Source: Betaproteobacteria bacterium
GTDB lineage: Bacteria; Pseudomonadota; Gammaproteobacteria; Burkholderiales; Eutrophovitaceae
DNA: 54,764 bases
Direction of reading: 5' to 3'
Assembly (NCBI GenBank): GCA_020346185.1
Contig: CP070775.1
Span: forward strand, 3,187,584 to 3,242,347
Both the position numbers and the translations under genes were made by a program. Numbering within the stretch: the stretch's first letter is position 1; the number at the start of each line of letters is the position of its first letter. Below, piece after piece: positions 29,713-38,896 of this stretch. The notes under the pieces were generated by a model. That model saw only the letters and a list, made by a program, of their open reading frames with translations, was not told the origin of the DNA and did no database searches.

Positions 29713-29720
29713 CCACCGAT

Positions 29721-31271
29721 ATGGCGGAAAAAATCCTCGCCTGTATCTCCACGAACAATGTCACTGTCGCCCGGTGGCGGCGCACGCGCCTGCGGGATTT
29801 GCGCCGCTTTTCTGACGACGACACGGGCCGATCCGAATTCGCCGAGTACTTGCGAGCAGCATCAAAGTCAACTGTCAAGATCATTGTCGACTCGATTGAT
29901 GAGGACTATCGCAGCGAGACGCTGCCGCACACGAAAGGCGCTGATCGCGCCCAACTGGTTTCGCGCAAGCTACGCCAGTTATTCAGGTCAACGCCGTATG
30001 CCGCAGCCGGCCTGCAGGAACAGACCAAAGCAAATCGCCGGGAAGACCACTATCTGTTCGCTGCGCTGACGCGCCCCGAACTGCTCTCTCCATGGCTCGG
30101 CTTGATCAATGAACTGCAAATCCCGATTACCGGCATCTATCTGCTTCCCGTGGTCTCGCTTGCGTTGGTCGAACGGCTTGAAAACAAGCGACCCAATCTG
30201 CTGATCGTCAGCAAGAACGAATCCGGACTGCGACAAACATTCTGCAAGGGCGGCAAGCTGCGCGTCAGCCGCCTGACCACGTCGCGCGACGACAGCGATC
30301 AGAACACGGCCTTCTACGCCGAAGAAATCAACAGTACACGGATGTACCTCGACGCACTGACGCTCACCCACATCGACGACACCGTGACGGTGCTGGTCCT
30401 CGATCACGATGGCTCGCTGGCCGACTTGGGCGACGGCATCACCAAACATCGCCCCAACATGGAATGCCTGCGATTGGGACCCGCAGAGCTCCAGGGCGAG
30501 TTTGGCACTGACGAGGCCGACATCAAACGCTACCCGGACGCGCTACATCTGTACCTGTTGGCAACGACGCGGCCGATCATGAATCTGGCGCCGCCGGCGC
30601 TAAAAACGCGACTGCAGATTCATCAATTTAGCAAGGCCATGTATGCCGCCGCCGCGGGGGTAGCCGGCTTGGGGGTGCTTTGGACAGCAGTCAACGCTGT
30701 GTTAATTGTCCAAGCTGGCGCGAAGATCGAGCGCTTGACACAGAGGGGCCGAACCTTCGAGGTGCAGTATCAGTCAGTCACCGAACGCTTTCCCGAAGCG
30801 CCTGTCGGCTCCGAGGTACTTCGTGACAGCGTCGAGGCCGCCAAACGAATCAATACCCTGAGGCAGACCCCGAGTGCGTTCATGATGGCACTGGGCAGGG
30901 TCATGAACGACTCGCCAAACATCGGCCTGAATCGGATCGAGTGGGCACATGACGCTCCTGAGCTGGTCGAAACAGGCCTGGAGACGGTTAATTTAGCGCC
31001 ATATCTGGTCAACGGCATCGGGCAATTTGGCATCGTCGGTGCCGAAGTCCTGTCCTACAAGGGTGATCATCAAGCCGCGTTGCGTGATATCCGCGCCTTC
31101 ACGCACCGGCTTGCCGGCGACGAGCGAGTCGCGCAGGTTGCTGTGATTCGCCTGCCGCTCGATCTGGATCCGAACGCCGGCCTCAACGGCAGCACAGCCA
31201 CTGAGCAAACAAGACAGGCTGCACCCTTCGAGGTTGCTGTTGTCCTGAAGCTCGACAGGGAAGTGCAATGA
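29721..31271 (+). CDS. PilM-PilN fusion-like assembly protein (MshI/GspL position)
   Basis: 516-aa protein. Residues 1-290 are soluble and hold no strong motif, but have the length and position of an actin-like PilM/GspL cytoplasmic domain. A single helix (about 306-332, AMYAAAAGVAGLGVLWTAV) is followed by a periplasmic part (about 335-516) with a coiled segment and a ferredoxin-like PilN pattern. It occupies the place of mshI ahead of pilO- and pilP-like genes and overlaps the next gene by four bases. Such proteins connect the ATPase and platform to the periplasmic ring. The fused layout is my reading, not proved by motif. Confidence 0.7.
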   Translation: MAEKILACISTNNVTVARWRRTRLRDLRRFSDDDTGRSEFAEYLRAASKSTVKIIVDSIDEDYRSETLPHTKGADRAQLVSRKLRQLFRSTPYAAAGLQEQTKANRREDHYLFAALTRPELLSPWLGLINELQIPITGIYLLPVVSLALVERLENKRPNLLIVSKNESGLRQTFCKGGKLRVSRLTTSRDDSDQNTAFYAEEINSTRMYLDALTLTHIDDTVTVLVLDHDGSLADLGDGITKHRPNMECLRLGPAELQGEFGTDEADIKRYPDALHLYLLATTRPIMNLAPPALKTRLQIHQFSKAMYAAAAGVAGLGVLWTAVNAVLIVQAGAKIERLTQRGRTFEVQYQSVTERFPEAPVGSEVLRDSVEAAKRINTLRQTPSAFMMALGRVMNDSPNIGLNRIEWAHDAPELVETGLETVNLAPYLVNGIGQFGIVGAEVLSYKGDHQAALRDIRAFTHRLAGDERVAQVAVIRLPLDLDPNAGLNGSTATEQTRQAAPFEVAVVLKLDREVQ

Positions 31272-31879
31272 GGTTCGAACGCGAAGACCTTTTGCGGCTT
31301 CGCTTACCGCTCGCCACGTTCGCTGCTGCGGCACTCGCCGCCGCCCTTCTGATCAACTACTCGGGTGAAAAATACACAGTTCAGCAGCAACGCGTTCTCG
31401 CAGCCGACGAAAAGGTCGCGGCGGCGAGCCAGCGCTACCGCGACTCGGATCTTGAAAAAGAAATGATCTCGCGATACCTGCCGCAATACCGTGACTTGCA
31501 GCAACGTGGCTTCATCGGCTCGGAGAACCGGATCAACTGGATCGACGCGCTGCGCGTCGCGGACCAACAAGCAGGTGGTTTTGGTGTCCAATATCAGCTA
31601 AGTGCCCAAGAACCTTACAAAGGGCTGCTCTCCGGTGACCCGATCGCACCCCATTTGCGTCGTTCGACTATGGACATTCGTTTCAACGTGGTACACGAGA
31701 AGCAGTTCCTGGCATTTCTGAATGCGCTCGAATTGCAAGGTGCCGGAATGTACACACTGCGAGCATGCTCTCTGGAGCCGGTTCACAAGGAACAGCCAAG
31801 GCCACGCGCAGAAAATCTCACCGCGCAATGCGAGATTGACTGGGTCACCTTGATCCCGCCTCAGGAGGAGCAGTCATGA
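31268..31879 (+). CDS. PilO-like (MshJ-position) alignment-complex protein
   Basis: 203-aa bitopic protein with a short cytoplasmic start (MRFEREDLLRLRLPL), one helix (about 13-31), a helical segment (about 36-75) and a periplasmic globular part that ends in a beta-rich stretch. This is the general plan of PilO/GspM. It is coupled to both neighbours by four-base overlaps. Sequence resemblance to named families is weak by eye, so the call rests on layout and position. Confidence 0.65.
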   Translation: MRFEREDLLRLRLPLATFAAAALAAALLINYSGEKYTVQQQRVLAADEKVAAASQRYRDSDLEKEMISRYLPQYRDLQQRGFIGSENRINWIDALRVADQQAGGFGVQYQLSAQEPYKGLLSGDPIAPHLRRSTMDIRFNVVHEKQFLAFLNALELQGAGMYTLRACSLEPVHKEQPRPRAENLTAQCEIDWVTLIPPQEEQS

Positions 31880-32370
31880 CAATCCGGCCGTTGCTTTTGA
31901 TCGTTATCGTTGCGGCACTGCCGGTGGAACACACCGCGCTGGCACAGCATGAGACACTGGGTCGGTTGTTCTACACTGACCGACAAAGGGCCGCCCTTGA
32001 CGCCAACGTTCGCCGCCCTTCCAGGCGAGTGGAAAAACCGATTCGGGTCCGGCCGTCAGTGACCTTGAACGGTGTGGTCACGCGCAGCGACGGGGAGCGA
32101 ACTGTCTGGATTGACGGCCGTGCCTATCACCGCACGGAAACCGATGAGCTGGAGGTGATCACCCGCTACGCTGAGCCAGGCGTTGCTAAGATCAAGGTCC
32201 GCGGAGTGGCCGACCGAAGGTCCCTGCGCGTCGGCCAGCGGCTCGACCCCGTCTCCGGCGAAACCTTCGAGGCATTCGAGGCGCTGCCGCCCGAAACACG
32301 GCCGCAGAGGCCGGTCAGGGCCACCGCCAATGAGGGCGTAGATTCTGCTTCATCCACGGTAACAGAGTAA
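31876..32370 (+). CDS. PilP/MshK-like periplasmic protein
   Basis: 164-aa exported protein with a signal peptide (MTIRPLLLIVIVAALPVEHTALA, probable cleavage after A). The short mature part holds the pattern PSVTLNGVVTRSDGERTVWIDG, close to the small beta domain of PilP/GspC/MshK, where 'L-x-G-V-x-x-x-x-x-x-x-V-I/W-I-x-G' is common. The tail is disordered. It should bridge the inner-membrane ring and the secretin. It overlaps the PilO-like gene by four bases. Confidence 0.65.
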   Translation: MTIRPLLLIVIVAALPVEHTALAQHETLGRLFYTDRQRAALDANVRRPSRRVEKPIRVRPSVTLNGVVTRSDGERTVWIDGRAYHRTETDELEVITRYAEPGVAKIKVRGVADRRSLRVGQRLDPVSGETFEAFEALPPETRPQRPVRATANEGVDSASSTVTE

Positions 32371-32545
32371 CGCTACGCACGACGGTATGACGCTCGACGC
32401 GTCTTCCGATTCGACTGCGGAACCTCGGGGAAGTAGCAGTGGCGCAAACAACTGGACGAGTCAAATGTACGAGATCCGTGATCGCACCAGATCCGGAATT
32501 TTGTGCTGTGGGTGGGTCCATTACCGCCGTCAAGCGGCTGGTAGC

Positions 32546-34339
32546 ATGAGCACTCGGACCATGTCGACAAGTGGGGCAGACCGTCCGACGCTGCGGCGCC
32601 AAGCCGGCGCAATCGGCCTTGTGCTGATGGTCATGATCGGCTTGCTCATCGGGCTGGTCGTCTTCGGCTACGCGCGCACGGTTCGAAGCAATCGTATGAT
32701 CGATCCGCTCACGATACTCGCTCTTTCACAAGCACGCGAAGCGCTGCTTGGCTACGCGATAACCTATCGCGATACCCACCCGGGAGAAGGATTTGGCTAT
32801 TTTCCCTGTCCGGATATGGGGTCAGGGATCGAAGGGCAGGCTGCGACTGCCTGCGGCGGCACCGACGTTACCGTCATTGGCCGGCTGCCGTGGAAGACGC
32901 TGGATCTGGCGCCGCTACGCGATGCTAGCGGAGAATGTCTCTGGTATGCGATCTCGGGCAACTACAAGAACAACCCGAAGACCGATGACCTCATCAATCC
33001 TGACACCAACGGACTAATCGAAGTGATGGCGGCTGACGCTGCCGGCTTCATTGCCGGTGCCACGCCGACGCAGCGCGCCGTGGCGGTCGTCTTCGCACCG
33101 GGCGCCATACTTGGGGGGCAGGGCCGGACGCTGGCTGCAACCAATTCGCCGACGATTTGCGGCGGAAATTACGATCCTGCGAACTACCTCGACACTGACA
33201 TCGCCAGCGGCATCAACAATGCCATTGCGAACATTGGTCCGTATAAACTGACGCGCTTTATTGCCGCGACGCATTCAGACCTGACGGGTGCTGGTAGCGA
33301 CGCGTTCAACGATCAGCTGATGACGATTTCCCCATTGGACGTGTGGGAACGGCACCTGCAGCGACGCAGCGACTTCGAGACTCATCTCACTGATCCTCTG
33401 GTTGGCTTGTTGCGCAAGACTGCGGACTGCCTGAATGAATATGCCGACAATGCCTTCGGTGGCGCAGGCAGTCAGCATTTGCCGTGGGCCGCACCTATCG
33501 ACGTCGGCACGTTCAAGTTCGGCGGCGATGGGACCCAATACAGCGACACGGCCAATCTCCTCTCGGGCCGCCTGCCACGTAGCGTACCGCTCTCTGCCTT
33601 CGTCACGGGCAACAATATTTACGCGCTGGATGCGTTGGATTGTTCCGGTTGGAGCGACGAGGATAAGGTGCTTTGGGACAAATGGCAGGATCATCTGTTC
33701 TATGCGGTAGCTCGTGCGCATCGGCCAGATGAGGATAAGTTCTCACCGGGTAGTCCCTGCGACGAAGAATGCATCGACGTCGAGGACTCTCAAGGAATCA
33801 AGACCGACATGGCGGCGGTCGTCATATTCTCTGGGAATCGATTGACCGATCGTAACCAGGTCCGCAATAACATAGCCGACCCGGCCTACCAGAGCACCGA
33901 CAAGGCCAACCCGAGCAACTACTTGGAGGGAATCAACCACGACACGATCCTGCGCAATCCAACGTCCGATCCCGGATGGAACCGACTATTCTCAAAGATA
34001 GCCGGCAACGATACGATCATGTGTCTGCGCTTCCAACCAGGCAAAGGTTTGATCGTCGACCCGACTTGCCGCGCTTCGGGGCGCTGTACCACGGATGGTA
34101 CAGCGCTCGCCGGCTACCGGGTCGGGGCAGCCAACAACTGCAGGGTTGGTGCGAGCGGCATTGCTGCAGCGTGTGTGGAAAAGGCGCGGAACATTGACAT
34201 CAATAACTGTCCAGGCAACTTCAACAACACGTACTCGTGCGAGCGGGCAGCGCGCGATTTTCTCAGCAACGAGTGTCTGCAAGGTTTTGGTACCTCTAAA
34301 TGCCAGCTTGCCCACACTGCATTAACCAAATGTCAGTAA
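32546..34339 (+). CDS. Large PilX/GspK-like pilus-associated protein
   Basis: 597 aa from ATG 32546. The frame is open from 32387, but those first 53 residues look non-coding. After about 23 residues comes LRRQAGAIGLVLMVMIGLLIGL, a single helix like that of PilX/GspK minor pilins, but without the FTLIE start or a Glu at +5. The exported part is large and has many cysteines, some clustered near the C-terminus (CRASGRC, NNCRVG, ACVEKAR, NNCPGN, YSCERA), which suggests a disulphide-bonded tip domain. It shares a short local pattern (PCPD...LPWKTL) with the next protein. A tip adhesin or priming role is inferred. Confidence 0.65.
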   Translation: MSTRTMSTSGADRPTLRRQAGAIGLVLMVMIGLLIGLVVFGYARTVRSNRMIDPLTILALSQAREALLGYAITYRDTHPGEGFGYFPCPDMGSGIEGQAATACGGTDVTVIGRLPWKTLDLAPLRDASGECLWYAISGNYKNNPKTDDLINPDTNGLIEVMAADAAGFIAGATPTQRAVAVVFAPGAILGGQGRTLAATNSPTICGGNYDPANYLDTDIASGINNAIANIGPYKLTRFIAATHSDLTGAGSDAFNDQLMTISPLDVWERHLQRRSDFETHLTDPLVGLLRKTADCLNEYADNAFGGAGSQHLPWAAPIDVGTFKFGGDGTQYSDTANLLSGRLPRSVPLSAFVTGNNIYALDALDCSGWSDEDKVLWDKWQDHLFYAVARAHRPDEDKFSPGSPCDEECIDVEDSQGIKTDMAAVVIFSGNRLTDRNQVRNNIADPAYQSTDKANPSNYLEGINHDTILRNPTSDPGWNRLFSKIAGNDTIMCLRFQPGKGLIVDPTCRASGRCTTDGTALAGYRVGAANNCRVGASGIAAACVEKARNIDINNCPGNFNNTYSCERAARDFLSNECLQGFGTSKCQLAHTALTKCQ

Positions 34340-35085
34340 GAGCCACCGCGATCGTCAGAGGCAAAGTAAACGCGCCCCGATTACGGAAATGCGCTGGCGG
34401 CTTCTCACTGATCGAGCTGTCGTTCACCATTATCGTGATCGCATTGCTTCTGGGCGGCCTTCTTGTTCCTCTCTCTACCCAGGTCGACCAACGCCACTAT
34501 GCTCGAACAGAAAAACAGCTGGAACATATACACGAAGCGTTGATCGGCTTTGCGCTGGCCAATCGTCACCTTCCTTGCCCAGCGGTATCAGCTACCAATG
34601 GCAGTGAAGACCGTGACACGTCAACGAATCAGTGCACCAAACGTGACGGCTTCGTGCCGTGGGTGACGCTCGGGGTCACCCCGGCCGACGCCTGGAACAA
34701 CCTCATTCGTTACAGCGTCGACCCCGATTTCGCCCGATCAGACCCGAATTTCTTTTTCACTCTGGGTGATAAAGGCGATCTTCACATCCACACCCGCGAT
34801 GAGGCAGGCAATGAACTTGACTTGACCAACAGCGAGATTCCGGCCGTCATCCTCTCGCACGGCAAGAATGGCTTCGGTGCCACCTCTTCAGATGGTCTTC
34901 CGCGCTTCGAACCTGCCGGCTGGACAGGAGACGAGAGAGATAACCGGTATAACGCCACCCAGTATTACTACCGCACTCGCACCGAGGTCACCACCGCAAG
35001 CGGTGGCGCATTCGACGACGTCATCACCTGGTTATCGTTAAATCAGTTGGTTGCACGGATGGTCGGTGCCGGGCGCTTGCCCTGA
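34330..35085 (+). CDS. Minor prepilin with N-terminal methylation motif
   Basis: 251 aa from the ATG at 34330, which overlaps the previous gene by ten bases. A basic leader of 24 residues ends in GG; cleavage is expected before FSLIELSFTIIVIALLLGG, with Glu at +5. This is a clear type IV prepilin signal. The body contains LPCPA, then FVPWVTLGVTPADAWNNLIRYSV, a pattern frequent in large pseudopilin-like proteins of betaproteobacteria. A prepilin peptidase must act on it, but none is in this window. Confidence 0.88.
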   Translation: MSVRATAIVRGKVNAPRLRKCAGGFSLIELSFTIIVIALLLGGLLVPLSTQVDQRHYARTEKQLEHIHEALIGFALANRHLPCPAVSATNGSEDRDTSTNQCTKRDGFVPWVTLGVTPADAWNNLIRYSVDPDFARSDPNFFFTLGDKGDLHIHTRDEAGNELDLTNSEIPAVILSHGKNGFGATSSDGLPRFEPAGWTGDERDNRYNATQYYYRTRTEVTTASGGAFDDVITWLSLNQLVARMVGAGRLP

Positions 35086-35173
35086 TCAAGCGCTCGGTTC
35101 ACAGCAACCGCGTCAGCGCAGGCCACTGATCCAGAAGCGCAATCCCCGCCCGGAATAAGCATTCAAACACTCC

Positions 35174-36934
35174 CTAGCATTGCGCCACTGGCACGCGCTC
35201 CACGGGTGCCAACTCAAAGCAGACACGTCCGGGTTCGTTCGATAACAGCCGCAGCACGTGGTTTCTTTCCTTGGCAAAGTGGCACGCCTGATACAAGCCG
35301 ACGCCGAGCCCGCTACTGGATGATGAGACCGGCGCTTCGAACAAGCGCTCTGCGACAAAGTCAGCAACCGGCTCTCCATCGTCACAGACTGTCAGAGCGT
35401 ACCCGCCGTCGCACGCTTTCAATGCAATCGTGATCGACAAACCGGGTGCAGCGCGCCGCTTGAGTAAGGCGTTCTGCAGCAGGTTCTCGCTGACGCTGTC
35501 AAACAATTCGCTATGCAAGATGCCGTCGCTATCGGGGGTGAGTCCGGCCTCGAGAAAGTTCACCGGTTCGTAAGCAAATCGTCGTTTCAGCCCCTCCCAC
35601 CAGTCAAACGCCTTTGACTGCTCGCTGGCGCTGCTGACATCGCTGGCCAGTTTGTCCAAAGTAGTCTGCAAGCGTTGTGCAATTTGCGGCAATTGCCTGC
35701 GCATCAACGACCGTACCGCCTCGGCGTCGGCCCCACCACTGGTCTCGGCGGCATTGCACAAGGAGCGTAAGGACTGCAGCAAATTCTTAACGTCATGCGT
35801 CAGCCGAGAGCCTGTTTCATAGATTGCCTGCATGTACGCATTGCGTCGCTGCTGCGCCGCGCGCACCTTACTCTCGTAATAATCGCCCAGAAGCCGCGCC
35901 AGCAAACGAATGTGCAGCACTAACGCCGGGCTCGGTGAGAAGCGTGTATACACGGCTACGCCAAGTCCTCCGAACGAGAACTCGGTGACGTGCTTGCTCC
36001 GCTCGCCAACCTCGCCGCTGCTCCCGACCGCTTTCCAGCCCACACCGGATACCCACGGCAAAGCCACCATCTCCTCAGCGGCGAGGGCAGCGAACTTGTC
36101 TGCGTCGTCAAAACGCCCGGCCATTGCCGCAAGGCTGTGCATCCAGCGCTCGAAGGGAATGCCGACACTGAGGAAATAGCGAGTGACGAGATGTCCAATT
36201 CCGACGAAGCCGCCCCGCGGGTCCCACAGCAACGACAATACGATCAGGAACAGGGCGATGCCAAATAGCGCCTGCGTCAATGCCAGCACATAATTGCCAT
36301 GGCTGGCCTGTTTGATGACAAACGAGCCGAGCACCAGCACTATCACCAACAAGAAAAGCAGCACGCTGTAGAACAGGTCCAGAACGTAAACACCCTGGCG
36401 TTCGGTTGTCTGCGACCGTGTGAAGAATATCAGGATCGCGGGCATCAGCAGGCCATACCTTACAATCGCTTGCACAACCGGCGGCAAAGCCTGCTCCTCG
36501 AACAGATGAGGTACCACCCACATCAGCAGGATGGACAACAGATACAACGCCGCGAGCATTGACCCGATGCGATTCCGGACATTCCTGATGGCAGGCATGT
36601 TGCCGCCGATCAGGGAGAACAGCACTGATATCCACAGCGCCATCAACCACCAGCGCCCAGCCGCTACCAGAACCGCCCCGCCAACCAGAATCAGTACAAC
36701 CTGCCTGGCCACCAAACGCTGCTCGCCGCGCCATAGCGGCTGCCACAGCAGAAACAGGCCAAAGTGAGTAGTCAACAGTGCGCGCGCCAGTGGGTCCGAG
36801 AGTTCCAGGATCAGGCCACCATGCAAAGCCACCAGCATCATCGATAGCCAGTGCTCCTGACGCAGCGCGCGGATCAACCGGGCCGCTCGTCCTGGAGGCA
36901 CTTGCCCTGACTCCGGGTTGATCTCAACGGACAT
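35174..36934 (-). CDS. Membrane sensor histidine kinase, PrsK-like
   Basis: 586-aa kinase, opposite in strand to the pilus genes. About eight membrane helices fill residues 30-240, then a GAF-like region (about 255-350, FAALAAEEMVALPWVSGVGW), a helical dimer domain with the phospho-accepting His380 in SRLTHDVKNLL, and an ATPase domain with the N-box (Asn484/488), CDDG (517) and GLGVGLYQA (542). This plan matches PrsK, the kinase usually paired with PrsR. It is the only kinase in the locus and the likely partner of the regulator at 20302. The signal it senses is not visible from sequence. Confidence 0.85.
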   Translation of the reverse strand: MSVEINPESGQVPPGRAARLIRALRQEHWLSMMLVALHGGLILELSDPLARALLTTHFGLFLLWQPLWRGEQRLVARQVVLILVGGAVLVAAGRWWLMALWISVLFSLIGGNMPAIRNVRNRIGSMLAALYLLSILLMWVVPHLFEEQALPPVVQAIVRYGLLMPAILIFFTRSQTTERQGVYVLDLFYSVLLFLLVIVLVLGSFVIKQASHGNYVLALTQALFGIALFLIVLSLLWDPRGGFVGIGHLVTRYFLSVGIPFERWMHSLAAMAGRFDDADKFAALAAEEMVALPWVSGVGWKAVGSSGEVGERSKHVTEFSFGGLGVAVYTRFSPSPALVLHIRLLARLLGDYYESKVRAAQQRRNAYMQAIYETGSRLTHDVKNLLQSLRSLCNAAETSGGADAEAVRSLMRRQLPQIAQRLQTTLDKLASDVSSASEQSKAFDWWEGLKRRFAYEPVNFLEAGLTPDSDGILHSELFDSVSENLLQNALLKRRAAPGLSITIALKACDGGYALTVCDDGEPVADFVAERLFEAPVSSSSSGLGVGLYQACHFAKERNHVLRLLSNEPGRVCFELAPVERVPVAQC

Positions 36935-37084
36935 TTCGTGACACCCTCACAGGTGGGCTACAACCTCTTGTTTCGCGGCCGACAAATGGAATTCGACTCG
37001 ACGACACGAAAAAAGCATGCCAGTGGTCGACAGCGGTACCCGGTGACCCGTGTCCGGCCGCCCCCGGCTGATACGCTGTGTTGA

Positions 37085-37936
37085 ATGAGCCAATCTTGGA
37101 GCCTCGCGAAGCCCGTTCGCGCTTGCCATATGTCGAAGTCTATCGTACAGCCAGCTTCGTTGCCCCTAACTACCCGCATCCTGGCTATTGCCCGGCATAC
37201 GCTCCTTGAAGCGTGGCGCAGCCGGTCCATTTTGCTGCTGGTCGGGATGGTCCTCGTCGTCTTGCTGCTGAGCCTGTTTGTCCGCCAGCAGGCCATTACC
37301 GAATCGGACCGTGCTCAAGTCGCTTTTCTCGCCAGCACCACCCGGCTGGGATCAGTGTTTCTGCTTGCGATCACCGTTCTTCAGGGGTCGGTACGCGAGT
37401 TCCATGACAAGGTCCTGGAGCTGATGCTCTCGCTCGACCTGCCCCGTTCCGCGTACCTCACCGGCAAGTTTCTGGGCTACGCGTTGCTAGCCGTCGGCTA
37501 CGTCGCAATCGTCTCGCTGCCGCTGCTGTTGACAGTGTCGGCTCCCATCAGCGTGCTTCGCTGGGGCTTCACGCATATGTTCGAACTTTGGATCGTGATC
37601 GCTTTTGCACTGTTTTGCGTCACGGCGTTCTCCCAGCTGCTGGCGGCCGCTGCTTTTGTGCTGGCGTTCTACCTGCTGGCCCGGTCGATCACTGCAATCC
37701 AACTCATCAGCCAGTCGACCCTGGCCGAACCCGGACTGACAAGCAACTTCGCAGCGTTGTTGGCCGACGCGATTGCACTGGTGCTACCCCGCCTGGACGC
37801 CTTCAGTCAGACGGCGTGGCTGGTTGACGCTGTGGCTCACCCGCTTTCGATAACCGGTGCGTTCCTGCAGACGGCGATTTACGTGGCGCTACTGTTGTGC
37901 GCAGCGATGTTCGATCTTCACCGCAAGAACTTCTAA
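37085..37936 (+). CDS. ABC-2 type permease of the pilus locus
   Basis: 283-aa membrane protein with about six helices and no ATPase domain. The TRILAIARHTLLEAWRSRSILLL start and FHDKVLELMLSLDLPRSAYLTGKFLGY loop are typical of ABC-2 exporter permeases. No ATPase gene touches it; the orphan ATPase at 19494 is the best partner. Another start is possible at ATG 37130. It is divergent from the histidine kinase with 150 bases between. It lies just upstream of the TPR-like gene and the pilin, as an ABC exporter does in the M. xanthus pil cluster (PilGHI). Confidence 0.82.
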   Translation: MSQSWSLAKPVRACHMSKSIVQPASLPLTTRILAIARHTLLEAWRSRSILLLVGMVLVVLLLSLFVRQQAITESDRAQVAFLASTTRLGSVFLLAITVLQGSVREFHDKVLELMLSLDLPRSAYLTGKFLGYALLAVGYVAIVSLPLLLTVSAPISVLRWGFTHMFELWIVIAFALFCVTAFSQLLAAAAFVLAFYLLARSITAIQLISQSTLAEPGLTSNFAALLADAIALVLPRLDAFSQTAWLVDAVAHPLSITGAFLQTAIYVALLLCAAMFDLHRKNF

Positions 37937-37957
37937 TCTCCCGACGTTTGTGCAAGC

Positions 37958-38686
37958 ATGGCAAAACAGCGTTCGATACATAGCGTCCCCCAATCGGTTC
38001 GCTGGTTATTGTTGGCACTGTTGCTGGGGCAGATCGCGTTTCGCCTGGTCGAACCGTCGCCAGCTGCCTTGAGCGCTCGGCTGGGCCCGCCCCCGTCGAT
38101 GAATTCGTTACGCCTAGCCGCCATGGGCGAGCAAATCGGCCTTGCGGTCGCACTCGCCCTGCGCCTGCAAGCATTTGACATACAGCCTGGCATCAGCATC
38201 CCGTTTCGCGACCTCGACTACCGCAACGTCGTTCGCTGGCTCGACCGTATCGTGATGCTCGATCCTATCAGTGCCTACCCGCTGCTGCTCGCTTCACAGG
38301 TCTATTCACAGGTGCCCGATAAGGAGAGACAGCGCATCATTCTCGACTTCGTGTACCAAAAATTCCTGGAGGATCCGGTGCGGCGCTGGCGCTGGCTTGC
38401 TCACGCATCGATTATCGCCAAGCATCGCCTGGACGATCCGCGGCTGGCCCTGACCTACGCCCGTGCGATCGCCACCGAGGCGAACGCGCCCTCTGTGCCG
38501 TCTTGGGCAAGACAAATGCATATCTTCCTGTTGGAGGATCTCGGCGAACGGGAGACCGCCAAGATCCTGCTCGGCGGATTATTGGCGAGCGGCTCAGTGA
38601 CCGACCCAAACGAGGCACGCTTTTTGATGGAACGTTTGAAAGCACTTGAGTCTGACGAGATCTCGGCAGGATCGTCGAGACCATGA
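37958..38686 (+). CDS. Single-span protein with TPR-like repeats, unknown function
   Basis: 242 aa. A short basic start, one hydrophobic helix (about 15-30), then an all-helical periplasmic part with TPR-like spacing (LDRIVMLDPISAYPLLLASQVYS, HRLDDPRLALTYARAIATEA, DLGERETAKILLGGLLASG). I do not recognise a family. It starts 21 bases after the permease and was probably made with it, so it may be the accessory part of the exporter (compare PilG) or a pilus factor. Confidence 0.7.
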   Translation: MAKQRSIHSVPQSVRWLLLALLLGQIAFRLVEPSPAALSARLGPPPSMNSLRLAAMGEQIGLAVALALRLQAFDIQPGISIPFRDLDYRNVVRWLDRIVMLDPISAYPLLLASQVYSQVPDKERQRIILDFVYQKFLEDPVRRWRWLAHASIIAKHRLDDPRLALTYARAIATEANAPSVPSWARQMHIFLLEDLGERETAKILLGGLLASGSVTDPNEARFLMERLKALESDEISAGSSRP

Positions 38687-38896
38687 CAGTTTGATCGTTC
38701 CGGGCAGCAGCTCCAATGACTCGCTTTTTAGCTGTACATGATGGCGGCGCGCCACCAGGACCGCGCTGCCTTTGAAATCTAACTTATTGCTTATAATACA
38801 ATTTGCTGATCGATGGAAAACTGGGCTGGACTCGCGATCGCGCAGCGGTTGGTGCGCAGACGCGCCCTAAAGAGTCGATCGGAGCCGACTGGTCGG
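38687..38896. other. Non-coding region upstream of the pilin promoter
   Basis: About 210 bases without an open frame. It holds an AT-rich stretch (38774-38808) with a TATAAT (38792-38797 region) that lacks a proper -35, and a palindromic CGCGATCGCG around 38833-38842. The size and place suit enhancer sites for a sigma-54 activator, possibly with DNA bending at the AT-rich part. No repeated operator could be recognised. Confidence 0.4.

Noticed and set aside
32387..32545. N-terminal extension of the PilX-like protein
   Set aside because: The sequence is Ser/Cys/Arg-mixed and unlike an exported leader; ATG 32546 places the hydrophobic helix where expected.
38774..38808. A sigma-70 promoter with TATAAT upstream of the pilin gene
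   Set aside because: No -35 box is found at 16-18 bases; the nearest TTGAAA is only 14 bases away. It is kept only as AT-rich upstream DNA.
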